From positions 1 through 53,998 of the forward strand of contig JAQGAU010000033.1 of NCBI GenBank assembly GCA_034698045.1: a stretch of 53,998 bases of DNA. The letters are read 5' to 3'. Positions 1-9,382 of the stretch are shown piece after piece. Both the position numbers and the translations under genes were made by a program. The notes under the pieces are model-generated. The model ran no database searches, was not told the origin of the DNA, and worked only from the letters and a program-made list of their open reading frames with translations. The stretch's first letter is position 1. Each line of letters opens with the position of its first letter. This DNA is from Paramacrobiotus richtersi. Lineage: Eukaryota > Tardigrada > Eutardigrada > Parachela > Macrobiotidae.

Positions 1-2425
1 ATTCATTTTTTCCGAAACTTGTCATCGCGAGTCATATATAGCAAAAATACTTGTCATCGCCAATACTATAAGCTGCTATATATGAGTGAGTCAGTAGGTT
101 ATGCAGTCATCAAGCGTGACCTTTTAGTATTTCAGCATATATATGCCGAAAAATCAAAACAGTTCCGACCAGAAGCGCAAGTAACGAACAGTTTGCTGTT
201 TTGAAGAGTTTTTTCGAAGGTTGGGCGATGGCACAGGTTTGGTACGGAAAAATGCTTGCGGGCCAGACCAACCGCGACGACGTATGTGGCATGCGCAGCA
301 TGCGTTCAAGCAGCCAATCGTTATCGCCCTCTTCATGGCAGGGGAGTAGCTTTTTGGAATAGTAGCAGAGTTACTCAGATATATGCAATTCCATGATAGG
401 GCTGCTCTTGGAAGCTCCCGATCGTACTGCTAGCCATCATCAACACCGCTTTTCTTGTTCTATAAAAGTTTCTCAGATCTGGTTTCTTGCACGACATATA
501 CGTTGCCTGGCTTCACTTATCGTTTGTTCGCTCACTTGTCAGGATCTCCGGAAATCCATCGGCTAGGGCCTAGGTGGACGTTTGTGCTAGCCAGAAAGAA
601 TACAGTTGAATTTCTTATTCGTCGAATCAAGCCGTCCTGTTTCCAGAATGACTAATCTCTTGGCAAGAATCCTAATAGTTGGTCTTTTGTTGTTATCAGC
701 TCTGGCCAGTGTGTTCGATAAGAATGACCTTACTCTAACTTCTTTTGCTCTATCGAGTCGAAAATTCATCAAGCAGAAAACCAGTGTCCCCATCCAGTGT
801 AACTCAGCCTGCAAGGCTGGAAATGTCTCCTTTACTTCGAACATGCCAAATTCCGCATGTTCTGCGGAACCGCGGTGCCGGTTTTCAATGTGATGGGAAT
901 GGTGTCGTTGAGCACGCGCCTGGAGACGGCATCAGGAATTGAGAGTTTCGGCCCTTCGGACGTGGTGACGTATACCTGCCAGGTCTCCATCCGTGGCGAA
1001 GTTGTCGGAGAAAAAAGCGTCAGACTAGAGATTTACCAAGGTCTTGATTTGTCAGCCTCTCAGACAACCGTCCTGTCGCAAGTCGGAGCGAAGGAAGCAC
1101 AACTTTACTGTGCGGTCATGCCAGGTATCGCATTAGGAAATGTTAATATCACCTGGCAAAATGCCAACGGAACCGTGATCAATGCGGCCTCTGCAGAGCA
1201 AAACTTGACTATTCACACAGTAGATCGCACGGATGCAGGTCCATATTTCTGTAATGCAGCCGAGACCGTTAAAAACGCCAACGATGACGGAAGCGACTTG
1301 ATAGATGAGGCTACCGTCACGATTAACCTATTCGTCGAACATGTACCCGAATTTGAACAACCGATAGTGGAAGTGCTAAGGAACACTAGAGATGCGATCA
1401 CATTGACGTGCGATGCCGAGACAGGTGTCCCTATCGGACTGAAGCCGCCCACTTTCTCCTGGTACCGCAACAGCTATGACACGTTCCCCGCCTGCCGTGA
1501 GCGCCACTGTACAGTACTCTTCGATGACCGACACTCCCTGGACGATAGTATTCGGTGCAGCGCGGACAACGGTCTTGGAAGGGCAGAAAAGACGTTCAGA
1601 GTGGTCGTAGGAATCCGCCAGACCACCGGGATCGATTTGCCGAAAGGGGCGACTCCCACCTCTAAGGCGAGCAGCAGGGCCTCGGCCGTTACAACTGGAC
1701 TGGCTTTAATTTGATGGTCTGCGCCGTGTTTGTTTAATTTGGCGGTGTAGTGGAGACTTATTGGTGCTGTTTTTTTGATTTTTTCTGGTAGTGGTTTTAA
1801 TTTTTGTACTGCCGCAAATATGTTCCATGGACCATGATAGACTGGAGTTTTCTTTATCTTGTTAGTTTTTAGCATTTCTTCTGGACAGCGCCTTTTGTAT
1901 AATTTCAGGCGATTTTGTGTTATGGTGTTCAAACGATGTCGGTCACATAGCTATAATAATTATAATATTTTCTTTTTTATATGTTATGGTTGTGCGTTTG
2001 TGCGCGCGTATATCGGTACAAGTAATGTCGTTGAAGAAAACGAAATGCCATGAGACCATCGCCGATTTGCAGGTTGTTGCAACTTGTACGCGAAGAGCAG
2101 CGGTTATCCGAATAAACTGTTCCCCTTTCCGTTGAATAGTGTTGCTACTTGTTGTTAAAGTGTTCAGTAATTTCTTAGCACGATTCCATTGATGATACTG
2201 TCAAATCGAATTATTATAGGCTGTTGCTGTATCCATAAAAACGCACGGCCATCAAAACAATTAGTTAACAATTAGTTAGAAATAAACTTTTAGATAAAAT
2301 GTTTACGAGTCCATAACTGGCACGGAAGATGTGGGATTCGTAGTGCGGAGGCTCGATAAGTACTGAGTAGAACGTTTTGTGTCCTACGAGCTTGAATTAT
2401 CATCATTAGTTTGCTATGAGATGGT
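1..2425. repeat. segmental duplication, copy 1 (Ig-gene locus)
   Basis: This block is repeated, with scattered substitutions and indels, at about 11560-13115. Shared landmarks in the same order are: the stretch around 115-140 reading GTGACCTTTTAGTAT, the 'CAAGCAGCCAATCGT' stretch near 305 and 11753, the signal-peptide coding region, the 3' flank 'GTTTAATTTGGCGGTGTAG' near 1731 and 12383, and the AT-rich tract near 1950 and 12640. Only the middle (about 870-1710) is absent from the second copy. The first 250 bases also match 15.95-16.25 kb. Seen directly by comparing the sequence with itself; no alignment was computed. Confidence 0.9.
648..1714 (+). pseudogene. secreted Ig-domain protein gene, frameshifted
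   Basis: The ATG at 648 opens a clear signal peptide (MTNLLARILIVGLLLLSALA) followed by the start of an Ig domain with its first cysteine (VPIQC). That frame closes at 894. A second frame, open from 857 to the stop at 1714 (285 codons), carries the rest of domain 1 (DVVTYTCQV), a second Ig domain ending in the classic DAGPYFC motif with an internal tryptophan (NITWQN), and a third with TLTCDAE, SWYRN and DSIRCSADNG. The shift between frames equals loss of one base near 850, and no plausible intron of usable length spans it. The duplicate copy has no shift at that point, but it has its own 8-base deletion slightly upstream. There is no transmembrane segment, so the ancestral product was probably secreted or surface-attached. 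The sequence shows an Ig fold; ligand and role cannot be told. A sequencing error at about 850 is the main alternative to a pseudogene. Confidence 0.65.
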
Positions 2426-3136
2426 TGAACACAATTTTTATTTTTGCGTCTTTGCCTGGATGTATAGTTGAAATTACGTGTATCACGCGTAGTATATGTT
2501 TGCGAGCAGGATACCGTAAGTGTTAAAATGTGAAAATCCCTGGCGCCGAGAATTTGTGAAATTGTTCTTGTGAGAATCTTTATTTGCTCGATAAAACGGG
2601 TGACGCTACGGATTCATCTACAGAGACTGACTGTATCTGTACTGCGTTAAAAGAAAGCTTTCTTTTACCACGTTTTAACAGCTATCCACACTTAAGTGTG
2701 GATAGCTGTTAAAACGTGGTGAAAAATTAGATTTGTTTTCTGCAAAAATAAATCGGAAACAGAAACGATGCGGTGAGCGGATATTTATGATAAGACTGTG
2801 ATGCTGTTGCGGATTATTTGTTCCTTTGGCAAACCGGTGTCTCGTACGCGTGTAAGTTCACCATATCAAGAATTGTCTCCCACTTGAAATTAGCGGAGTT
2901 ATTGTCGTTCTTAGCAGTCGGTTGAGCATGAATTCATGTGCGGACGTCCTTGACGACGGAAGACGCGACGAATGTTTCCTATGAGGATCGCTATTTGCGG
3001 GCTTAAATGGGTAATGCTTTCGTTTCGGTATCCTTTTGAATCTTTGGGATTGTTGATCATGCTCAGGCTTTTATCTTTTACACACTTTACCGTATAGATC
3101 GGGACTGTAGTGACCTTTCCGTTATGCACGCTGCAG
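1715..3136. other. no gene seen; decayed 3' flank and palindromes
   Basis: After the Ig gene comes its duplicated 3' flank (to about 2425), then AT-rich sequence with one A-box-like repeat core at 2339-2353 and the palindromes at 2648-2720. Short open frames between 2900 and 3130 look partly coding, but I could not join them to the exon pair at 3137-3385. Confidence 0.5.
2648..2720. repeat. two abutting perfect palindromes
   Basis: Positions 2648-2667 form a 20-base perfect palindrome centred on AAGCTT. Positions 2667-2720 form a 54-base perfect palindrome centred on CTTAAG with no spacer. As DNA this can extrude a cruciform; as RNA it would be a 27-bp hairpin. It lies just after the duplicated Ig locus and is not present in the second copy of that locus. 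Confidence 0.95.
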
Positions 3137-3385
3137 CGTCATCAGGATGATCCCGACGGTGGATTCTTCATTTCGCCCACTTTAATGATTGCGGGCGATC
3201 GGGAAGAGAAGCGGAAGGTCACTGCTGAAACGTTTATGGAGGTGTTTTCCTTAAAAACCTAAAGATTCCGCTTGCTATTGTAATTTTTCTTTGTGATTTA
3301 TCAGGTGAGGAGTACAGTTATGCGTGAAGAGTTGGAACTGGACGTAAACGAAGTATTGGTTTGTCAAGGTGTGAACGTAGTGTAG
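3137..3385 (+). CDS. orphan two-exon 3' gene fragment
   Basis: Two short coding-like segments fit together in phase 0. Positions 3137-3241 read RHQDDPDGGFFISP and continue to ETFME. Positions 3305-3385 read VRSTVMREELELDVNE and end at a TAG. The 63-bp gap begins with GT, ends in a pyrimidine-rich stretch plus AG, and is the size of a short invertebrate intron. A pyrimidine-poor AG at 3135-3136 could be the upstream acceptor. I found no convincing upstream exon or start, so this is either the tail of a gene with undetected 5' exons or a relic. The stop codon lies inside an A-box-like repeat core (CGTAGTGTAGTGATT, 3376-3390), which suggests the original terminus was overwritten by repeat sequence. 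Family not recognised. Confidence 0.3.
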
Positions 3386-4457
3386 TGATTGATTGGGCAG
3401 TAAACATCAATCGCCAGGTAATCGCTAAGTACTGTAAAATCAGTTATTCTGCAAATTATTCTGCAGAAAAGAGAAAAACTTTTTCTGCAGTTATAATCGG
3501 CGGCATTATGGAATTTTTTTGAATGCGTATTTGGTTAGTGCAGTGTGTGTTTTGGAGTTCTTTGGCTGCGGCATCAAGTGCAGAAAGTTGGTAATGATTG
3601 CAGTAAATTGCAGTAAAAATCAAGCTTTTTGAACGTTATTTTGGTCGACACAGCATAACAAATGATGTTACAAATCGAACTGACAACGAGAGAAACATTA
3701 CGGATGTTGTTGCCAAAATTCACATGTTACAGCATAATTACCTTTGTTTGCTTTTGTGTAACGTACTAAATTACGGACAAGTAATTTGATGTTCCATAGA
3801 TACAGTTTACTGCTTGTAGTTTTTATTGGTTAATGTATTCTTGACCAAAATAACTATGTTTCCAGAATGTTCGTAGTTTTTCTGCATTTTATTACTGCTG
3901 TGTGAAATATAATAGGGCAGCGGTTATAGTACGAAGACGTAGTATAGTGGCATGGAGTTATTGCCTCGTTCTCATAAATAAAATGCTTATTGATCAGCAC
4001 TGGCTGAAAGATTTAATTCTCAATGTTGTCTTGTCAGAAATTTTTTACGAAATCCCGCTTTATGTTAATATAATGTGCTTGGCGTTAATGCACGGTGTTC
4101 GTCTAAGGTTGCAAGATTGGAAACGCTGATCCGGAAATATTATGTTTGGTGTTATTTTTATTTGAATGATAAAAAATTAAACGTCATCACAGTTAGTATA
4201 ACACGAACTTTGGTTATCATCATCAGTAAAGGTGCTGTAAAAGCTGCTAACGTATATCTTGTAAATCTAGATTAACTGGGATGTAAAACAGTTATATTGT
4301 CATTCAGTTCAGTCGCATCCCTTAAATTTTTACTTTTGAATTTGCTCACATAGTACGCGAGTGACCCACTGGTTAGCGTTTATTTATCAAAATAAAGCTT
4401 GAAATAAATTGAATTGTCCTTCTTTCTATCGCCTAGATTCATAATAAATGCGCCACT
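3386..4457. other. no gene seen; A-box-like repeat remnants
   Basis: AT-rich sequence with a repeat core at 3938-3952 (CGTAGTATAGTGGCA) and short unconvincing open frames. The right edge (AATAAATGCGCCACTTA) is the left half of a repeat unit split by the transposon that starts at 4460. Confidence 0.5.
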
Positions 4458-4459
4458 TA

Positions 4460-5575
4460 CAGTATGGCCACGCCATTCGTAGTCAAAAGCGTTTAGTGCG
4501 CCATGTTCTACGACCAACAGGTTTTGTACCAATCTTTCCAAACGATCTAGATTCTAGTGCAACTTTTCATCCTCTATCCAACGCATACAAGGTACCGCAG
4601 TTGCCTGTCTTGTGGCTCTGTGGATTCCTGTTTGAATTGGTATGGGTGTTGCGCGTTTTGTCGGTCGTATAAACCCTGTTGCGGGAAGTCGCCCGGCACG
4701 TTTGTAGGTACTCCATTGCATTCTTTCGACAGAGAACAAGCATTTGCTCGTTTTAAGCTAGACCGTAATTCGTTCACTACGAAAAGCTCGGGAAGCCGAG
4801 GCTTTGATTTTCAGTTCCCATAGACTTCTATGTTAAAACGTGGGTCACGAAAAAGAGCCCCTGCGCCCGGAGGAACACATTTTGGGAAATGTATTGTCGA
4901 CCAACAAGAAGAGCATGAATGCATATTAAATGAAACAGCAGTGGTTTGAGCCCGAGATGCACCAACACCAAGTATCACGCTATCAAAATTTGCAGACTAA
5001 ACTACAACAAGAAGCGATGAAGAGAAAGTGCCTTAAATAATCAAAGTGCCGTAAATCGGGAAATGTTTTTTAGCCGCTGCAACTGTGAATTGGAAACGAT
5101 ATCTGGGTTCCTTTTGTGCAATTACAATACAAAAACCAACCGTTTTCCTTCTTACTGTAGTACAGAACAAAGGTCATAGCAACCATTGTCCATCTCGCAC
5201 GGTGGTCAGCGCACCCGCCCAGAGCAGCCGGACAGTTACCCAAACTGGTTTTGTCTTGCGCACCTCGAAGCGAAAATGAAAGCCCTACCGCGTGAAAGAA
5301 ACATGGGACACAAATAAAAGTCCTGAAATTTTACAGAAATATTCTGAAGGAATTTGGGAAGAGGCACTGGACAAGTCCGACAGGCTTCCGCTTCTGGTGT
5401 TGTTTCATTTAAATTTTGCAAAACTCTAACGGCACATGAAAGAATCAGATGTTATACCATGTGAGATACTAGAATGAATGGAGATTTAGACTACATACCC
5501 AAAGTTGACACGTGACTTAACGGGATTTAATGGGAGGCGCTGAGAAAATTGACTACGAATGGCGTGGCCACACTG
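4460..5575. mobile_element. Tc1/mariner-like DNA transposon, non-autonomous
   Basis: A 1116-bp element is bounded by 27-bp terminal inverted repeats with one mismatch; both ends read CAGTRTGGCCACGCCATTCG inward. It is flanked by TA on each side (4458-4459 and 5576-5577). CAGT termini and a TA target duplication are hallmarks of the Tc1/mariner superfamily. Removing the element and one TA rejoins AATAAATGCGCCACTTA with TTGTGAAGAATAGTG, which matches the uninterrupted repeat unit at 8490-8525, so the insertion is well supported. The longest open frames inside are under 90 codons and show no DDE/D transposase motif or helix-turn-helix that I can recognise. It is therefore a deletion derivative or a badly decayed copy that would need a transposase from elsewhere. 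Confidence 0.85.
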
Positions 5576-6480
5576 TATTGTGAAGAATAGTGTAGAACAG
5601 TGGCTTATGAGTTGTCCGCGCGCGCTTCATAAGCTGCGTTTTCCAGAGATTCATTGTTGCAAGCAAATATAGAAATAACTATTTTTTTCTATGACACAGC
5701 ACCCAAGATTTTTGGTTGAATAATGGATTTGCTCGCGTATCGACTATAATAAATTTACTGGCGGATGTGCAGAATGATGTTGAATAATGGCTTGCAGCCG
5801 TGTACCATTACACTTTACAGCAGACTCAGTGTTATAATAAGCAGATCACGTTAAAAAAGCGAGCATGTTTTTTGTGTGACATAGCACTCCAGATTTGTGT
5901 TGAATATTAAATTTTCTGCGTTGAATGTTACTGGTAAGTATACATTTTTGAAATGAAATCAGGTTTATACAAATTTTTTTCACCAAGGCATTACTCTAGG
6001 CCAAGGCCATGTAACGCGTGATATTGCGTCACAGTAAGCACGGCGCCATGTTATTTAAGAGCCGTAAGGCCCCATAGGTTGCCATGTTGTGCGGAACGTC
6101 CTGCTCAAAAATTACATCCGATAGCTCAAAAGAATGAGAAAAATGTAGTAAGAAATATGGTGGCATTTGCATGATGATGGAATGTAGAACGAGTGATTTA
6201 CGCTCATTTTAACTACCATTACCGTCTATGGGACCGTTGTGCAACGGTCGGTTATGGTCCCATAGACAACTGTGGTAAACAAAAATGGCGATAATACGCG
6301 TTAGTAGAGTAATGCCTTGCTTTCACTAAATCGTAACAGTGATGTAGAAAATGATGTACACTTGTGAGTTCGACCAGAAGTAGCAGTCATAAAATTGTGT
6401 TTACAGCAAGTTGGATGTTGTAGTGAGCATATAAAGTTTGAAAGTGAACAGTTTTATAACACAGTTCTGATGCTTTTTAT
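5500..6480 (+). repeat. A-box-like repeat units, interrupted by a MITE
   Basis: This is the right half of the unit interrupted by the Tc1-like element (core TGTAGAACAGTGGCTTATGA at 5591-5610). It is followed by downstream modules of the same family ('CCAAGATTTTTGGTTGAATA' near 5703, 'CAGATTTGTGTTGAATATTA' near 5890) and a further unit split by the insertion at 5984-6320. The last unit resumes with TTTCACTAAATCGTAACAG and has lost its CAGTGGCTT core. Confidence 0.7.
5984..6320. mobile_element. short inverted-repeat element (MITE)
   Basis: Ends are a perfect 14-bp inverted pair, CAAGGCATTACTCT at 5984-5997 and AGAGTAATGCCTTG at 6306-6319. Both sides carry TTTCAC (5978-5983 and 6321-6326), a likely 6-bp target duplication if the trailing C at 6320 belongs to the element. 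Without it, the flanks join into the same kind of repeat unit seen at 13600-13680. Inside is a nested hairpin: GTCTATGGGACC near 6223 pairs with GGTCCCATAGAC near 6256, with a second hairpin in the loop. It carries no coding sequence. The superfamily cannot be assigned. Confidence 0.65.
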
Positions 6481-6710
6481 TGAATATCCCATATTTATAA
6501 CACACTGTGGAATAGCGGACACTACAGATACAGTGTTCCGTCGGTGGAAATTATGGCGGTAGATTTAATGTCGAAAAATCTGAGAAATATATATTTACAG
6601 ATTCAAGTGATACTCAACGCTCTTCCAGTCATAGCAATCAAAAACAGGGATGCTGTCACTAAAGCAAAAAGCCGTTATCCACTCTGAATCATTCACGAAA
6701 AACGCTCACT

Positions 6711-6735
6711 AAACGGTCGTGCTCGTCAGGTGGTG
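6711..6735 (-). pseudogene. relic of hydrophilic-repeat gene exon
   Basis: On the minus strand this reads PPDEHDR, in the position matching the better preserved fragment APRDEHGRF at 14815-14765 in the partner duplication, and the motif HPRDEHGHF in exon 3 of the intact gene at 15182-15012. Only about eight residues are recognisable. The call rests mostly on the surrounding duplication. Confidence 0.35.
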
Positions 6736-6934
6736 TAAGCATCGTGTAGGCAAAATCGGAATCCCTACGTTACAAACATAAATTGGCCTATAGCTAAACG
6801 AAATAATAATTATAAGTAGGTAACTCATCTGTGCAAGTAAAATGACAGTAAATATTAAAATTAAATAGATAAATTAACAGCAAAACAGTTCATAAATGAA
6901 ATTAGAACCGAAACATAACAATTACTGTCAGATA

Positions 6935-7060
6935 ACAATTTTAAGCGAAATTTCTCCAAATTGGCATGCCAATTTGGAGAAATTTCGCTTAAAATTGTCA
7001 GTGTCAGTTGTAAGCTCCCATATGCTGCGCAGCATATGGGAGCTTACAATTGACACTGAC
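6935..7060. repeat. two adjacent 64-bp palindromes
   Basis: Positions 6935-6998 form a perfect 64-base palindrome centred on GGCATGCC. Positions 6997-7060 form a second 64-base palindrome centred on GCTGCGCAGC with a single mismatched pair. The two share two bases and neither has a spacer. Each would fold into a 32-bp stem. They sit in the duplicated block and are missing from the other copy, so they arose or were inserted after duplication. Confidence 0.95.
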
Positions 7061-7589
7061 ACCAGCTGACAGTAAAATTAACAGAAGTAAAATCAATAAG
7101 TTGACATGCAGCAGAATCAGTTTACATGGCAGTAAAATTAGCAAGCTGTAATAACCGTCCATTATCGATACAATTCGTCATACTGACTACCATACGCTGC
7201 TACAGCCTGGTTATATCGATTAACCTTTATTAACATTTTCGCGAACAAAACTAAAACCGAAGAAGATATTGACGTTGATTTACAGCTTTACGGCAACAGA
7301 AAACAATTCGTCTGAGTATATTTCGTAACCGTTTTTACCGAAAGTGTTTACGCTTATTCTTAACACTTTGTTTGCATTACAATGAGTTTATGGCGTTGAT
7401 GATCTGCATGGACCTGCTGGAGAAGCAAGTAATAAATGCTGCCAAAATGACAAATGTTTCATTACGATAAGTTTGATTAAGGATAACCAAAATAACGGTT
7501 GTTCAAAATCTTCGTAAGTTTTCTTGTTAAATTTCATGCTGTCGTAATATGTAGTGATAAATGTGACAAAACCAACGATTACAAGAAAG

Positions 7590-7604
7590 CGTAGTACAGT
7601 GGCG
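7590..7604 (+). repeat. A-box-like repeat core
   Basis: CGTAGTACAGTGGCG is a one-off copy of the dispersed core, in the intergenic block between 7.07 and 8.2 kb. Otherwise that block holds only the relic at 7743. A stretch around 7270-7370 recurs near 9655-9735 (TTTACCGAAAG in both). Confidence 0.6.
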
Positions 7605-7742
7605 TTACGCGGAAGACGGAATTTGGCTGTTGCGTAAATGTTCATCACGGGCTGTATAAGACTTAACTGAAAAGCCTAATTTAGCAGTTTTTATCCTGGT
7701 TTTTTTAATGTTTGGGCAAATTTTTGAATCAGTTATTCTGAT

Positions 7743-7864
7743 TGAGTTCATCATGCACCGAGACGTGCCGAACCATGTTGTCGCCAAACTGCAGGAAATT
7801 GACTATCGAGCTTATACTGTACGTGCAATTTGGGAGAACATGATCGTATGGCTTTCAAAGATTT
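7743..7864 (+). pseudogene. relic of hydrophilic-repeat gene family (+)
   Basis: The plus strand reads IEFIMHRDVPNHVVAKLQE and continues to a stop at 7864. It is matched, in another frame and with substitutions, at 10859-10978, where the text reads HGTEFIHRDDPRAEP. The EFI-x-basic-acidic pattern resembles exon 2 of the intact gene at 15.6 kb (HGEFITKEEAGIAQP), but on the opposite strand. The 7743 and 10859 copies are clearly related to each other as DNA; their link to the intact gene is weaker. Confidence 0.35.
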
Positions 7865-8189
7865 GAAACAATCCTGGATTTTTACGAATTTTTGGTACAA
7901 TACTGTCGTATGATTTTTACTGGAATCATGTAAATTCGTAATCATCGAATTTCGTGTAGGAGCTTCGGTGAAAATATCAAATGTGAATGAACATTTGCCA
8001 GTAGATGCTAAGGTTATCGGTCAAGTCATCTTTCCGACTACCGAAATTACCTGTGAATCTAAATTACTGGGATTTATCACAATAATTATGATGAATAAAT
8101 TGTGCAGGTTTTATTAGTACTAGTACATTCAAATTTATGGGCTATATTGACTAAAACTAAATTTTTTTTAATTATTTTTATTATGCTTT

Positions 8190-8900
8190 TTTCAACCGAA
8201 TCAATACAGTAAATGCGACTGTTGATATGAAGGATAATGTAGATCAGTGGCTTGCACAGTTTTCCTACATCTTGGAGTTTACAATATGCAGAATGCGTTT
8301 GAAAAGGATCCGTTTTTTGTATCGCACTGCACTAAAGATGTGTGAATAATACATTTTCTAGCGTATACCTGTAATGCGAATAATAAATTTACTGGCGAAT
8401 AATAAATCTCATAGTATGCAATAAATGTTTTTATTGCATACTATGAGAGGAATAAATTAAATCTCTTTATTGAATTTCATTCACGCATAAAAATAAATCC
8501 GACAGTTAACGTGAAGAACGATATAGAGTAGTGGCTTGTAAGTCTCTCATCATGAGTTTGAAATTGTATACACAAGAAATTCAGTATTATAATCAGCCGA
8601 AGAAGTTTAAAAATGAACCTGTCTTTTCCAATTCCGCCGAAGATTTGTTGTTAAATAGTGCATTTGCTCGGATGCGCCAATAGTAAACAATGTATTCCCG
8701 TAAATTTATGAAACTATAGCTATAGAGCAGTGGCTTGTAAAACCTTCACAAGTTAAACTTTCCCAGCGGTATTTACTGCAAATCAGTGTTATTGTGCATG
8801 AATAGATTCGGGTTAAGAAAAAACTAATTTTGTGGTACTGTCATAGTTAATAAAGTACTGACAACTATGTTTTTTTAAGTACTCTGCGTCCGGATTTGAC
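8190..8900 (+). repeat. tandem array of A-box-like repeat units
   Basis: Three consecutive units have cores at 8238-8253 (TGTAGATCAGTGGCTT), 8523-8538 (ATAGAGTAGTGGCTTG) and 8721-8738 (TATAGAGCAGTGGCTTGT). Each is preceded by an AATAAAT...GACAGTTAA-like leader and followed by a downstream module of the type AAGATTTGTGTTGAATA. Unit spacing is about 285 and 198 bp. Confidence 0.75.
8407..8448. repeat. perfect inverted repeat, 19-bp arms
   Basis: TCTCATAGTATGCAATAAA pairs exactly with its complement across a four-base TGTT loop, inside the repeat array. Confidence 0.9.
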
Positions 8901-9131
8901 TGGAAGTTCCTCTAAACTTGCCAGTCATGATCAACATGCGGAAGCCATCAAGACTCACCACAATATGATACAGACTTCGTGCGCGATCTGTGTAATAAGG
9001 TACCGCTGACTCACTGACTGATTGTTTTTTTCAGATTCCATCAATCATTAATGATCTGCGTGTTCATTAGTCTTGTATTCGGTGGCACTAAACAGTAGGG
9101 TGTATCCCGCCAATTTTAGGAATTTGTTTTG

Positions 9132-9183
9132 TGATTCCGTATGTTTGGATTGATCCGCGGATCAATCCAAACATACGGAATCA
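9132..9183. repeat. perfect 52-bp palindrome
   Basis: Centred on GATCCGCGGATC, with arms running out to GATTCCGTATG on each side and no spacer. It lies upstream of nothing recognisable. Confidence 0.95.
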
Positions 9184-9382
9184 TCCGTCTTTACAGTTTC
9201 GCTGATTTTACATTTTTATTTGTTGCTGTTTGTTGTATCTGTTTTTAAATAACATTTGCAGTTGTTTTTTGTTCGATGTTTTGGTTACTTTTTTTATTAA
9301 TTTGGTTTGTGGTTTGCGTATTTGTTGTAACTAATTTATTGATATGTCATTTATTGTATTTTTTCGTTATTTGGGGCGGAAC

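Larger units (their letters stand above)
6540..7070. repeat. duplicated block, copy 1 (partner 14530-15000)
   Basis: This block shares ordered landmarks with 14530-15000: ATTATGGCGG, ATGTCGAAAAATCT, GGTCACTAAAG/TGTCACTAAAG, GTGTAGGC, AAACATAAATT, AAGTAGG, and 'AACATAACAATTACTGT'. The copy here is more diverged and contains two 64-bp palindromes near its end that the partner lacks. Confidence 0.7.

Noticed and set aside
4448-4823. Open frames inside the Tc1-like element as a transposase
   Set aside because: None exceeds 88 codons, and no helix-turn-helix, DDE or proline-rich catalytic motif is recognisable in any frame.
7388-7648. 86-codon minus-strand open frame with hydrophobic segments
   Set aside because: It runs across a repeat core and a segment shared with 9655-9735, has no splice context and no homologous frame in the other copy, so it is a chance frame in repeat DNA.
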